From Pleurobrachia bachei (Eukaryota; Ctenophora; Tentaculata; Cydippida; Pleurobrachiidae): a stretch of 25,483 bases of DNA. Position numbers and translations under genes: made by a program. Location: contig AVPN01000259.1 of assembly GCA_000695325.1 (NCBI GenBank), positions 43,573 through 69,055 of the forward strand. Reading direction: 5' to 3'. This document shows positions 25,274 through 25,483 of the stretch, piece after piece. Positions within the stretch are counted from its first letter, which is position 1. Each line of letters opens with the position of its first letter. Under the pieces are notes generated by a model. It saw only the letters and a program-made list of their open reading frames with translations. It was not told the DNA's origin and did not search any database.

Positions 25274-25483
25274 CTGCAGGCGAAATTATACTGTGATAGA
25301 CAGCTGGAGTGTAGGGAGTTGATCTTCAGATTCAGGGAGAATCTGAAGGATCATGATATGTAGTTCTTCATTGATCTACTGAACGTTTTCGCTTTGTGAT
25401 GTAATTTTGAAATAAAATGAGAATATAGGGGTAATGCTTGGTAATGAAATTACCCCACCACGCGAGCGCCCCGGTGGGCGCGA
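25274..25483 (-). other. RBM48-like intron sequence, runs off the window
   Basis: No further exon recognised. An imperfect hairpin (GATCTTCAGATTC / GAATCTGAAGGATC) lies at about 25321-25352. The last 30 bases are GC-rich. Confidence 0.5.

Overview
The window looks like nuclear DNA of an animal, probably an invertebrate whose clade I cannot name. The reasons are GT-AG introns with consistent phases, eukaryotic tRNA genes with internal boxes and T-run terminators, AATAAA signals, simple-sequence tracts, and a minus-strand gene resembling the minor-spliceosome protein RBM48.

Layout. 1-1530: CT-rich and AT-rich non-coding DNA with one strong hairpin. 1533-24260 (+): one large, many-exon gene. 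Chaining exons by splice sites and phase gives an open model of about 3,147 codons, if one duplicated exon block is skipped and one uncertain intron (18226-18411) is accepted. I do not recognise the family. The protein looks mostly disordered and modular: acidic/Thr modules, several Lys-rich plus poly-Ser modules, Pro-Ala stretches, a pair of two-cysteine exons, a giant Ser/Thr/Pro exon with 36 copies of a 7-residue repeat, five K-S-K-I-D-T-G-like repeats faintly recalling tau/MAP tubulin-binding repeats, and a Gly-Ser C-terminus. A possible alternative last exon or nested gene (8680-9936) has its own AATAAA. 24516 to beyond the right edge (-): the 3' part of an RBM48-like gene, tail to tail with the large gene.

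Two tandem duplications lie inside the large gene. The first (about 2.24 kb, 1821-6150) is in intron 1 and carries seven minus-strand tRNA genes: four Met-CAT, two Thr-AGT and one Thr-CGT. The second (1,765 bp, 13118-16647) repeats four coding exons; its junction breaks the reading frame.

The most striking observation comes from comparing the copies. Each duplication contains one block of exactly 50 bases in which one copy is the base-by-base complement of the other WITHOUT reversal (3023-3072 against 5263-5312, and 13687-13736 against 15452-15501). The flanks align directly and are nearly identical. An inversion would give the reverse complement, and antiparallel strands offer no copying route to this pattern. 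A data-handling artefact or a deliberate edit is the leading explanation, but the signal is exact and occurs twice.

Other points: an array of complete 3' splice-site-like units before exon 2, arrays of RFX X-box-like palindromes in introns, TATA-like boxes upstream of tRNAs, and a 43-nt palindrome beside a splice donor. No virus-like element, CRISPR array or rRNA was seen. Coordinates were read by hand; splice choices are inference.
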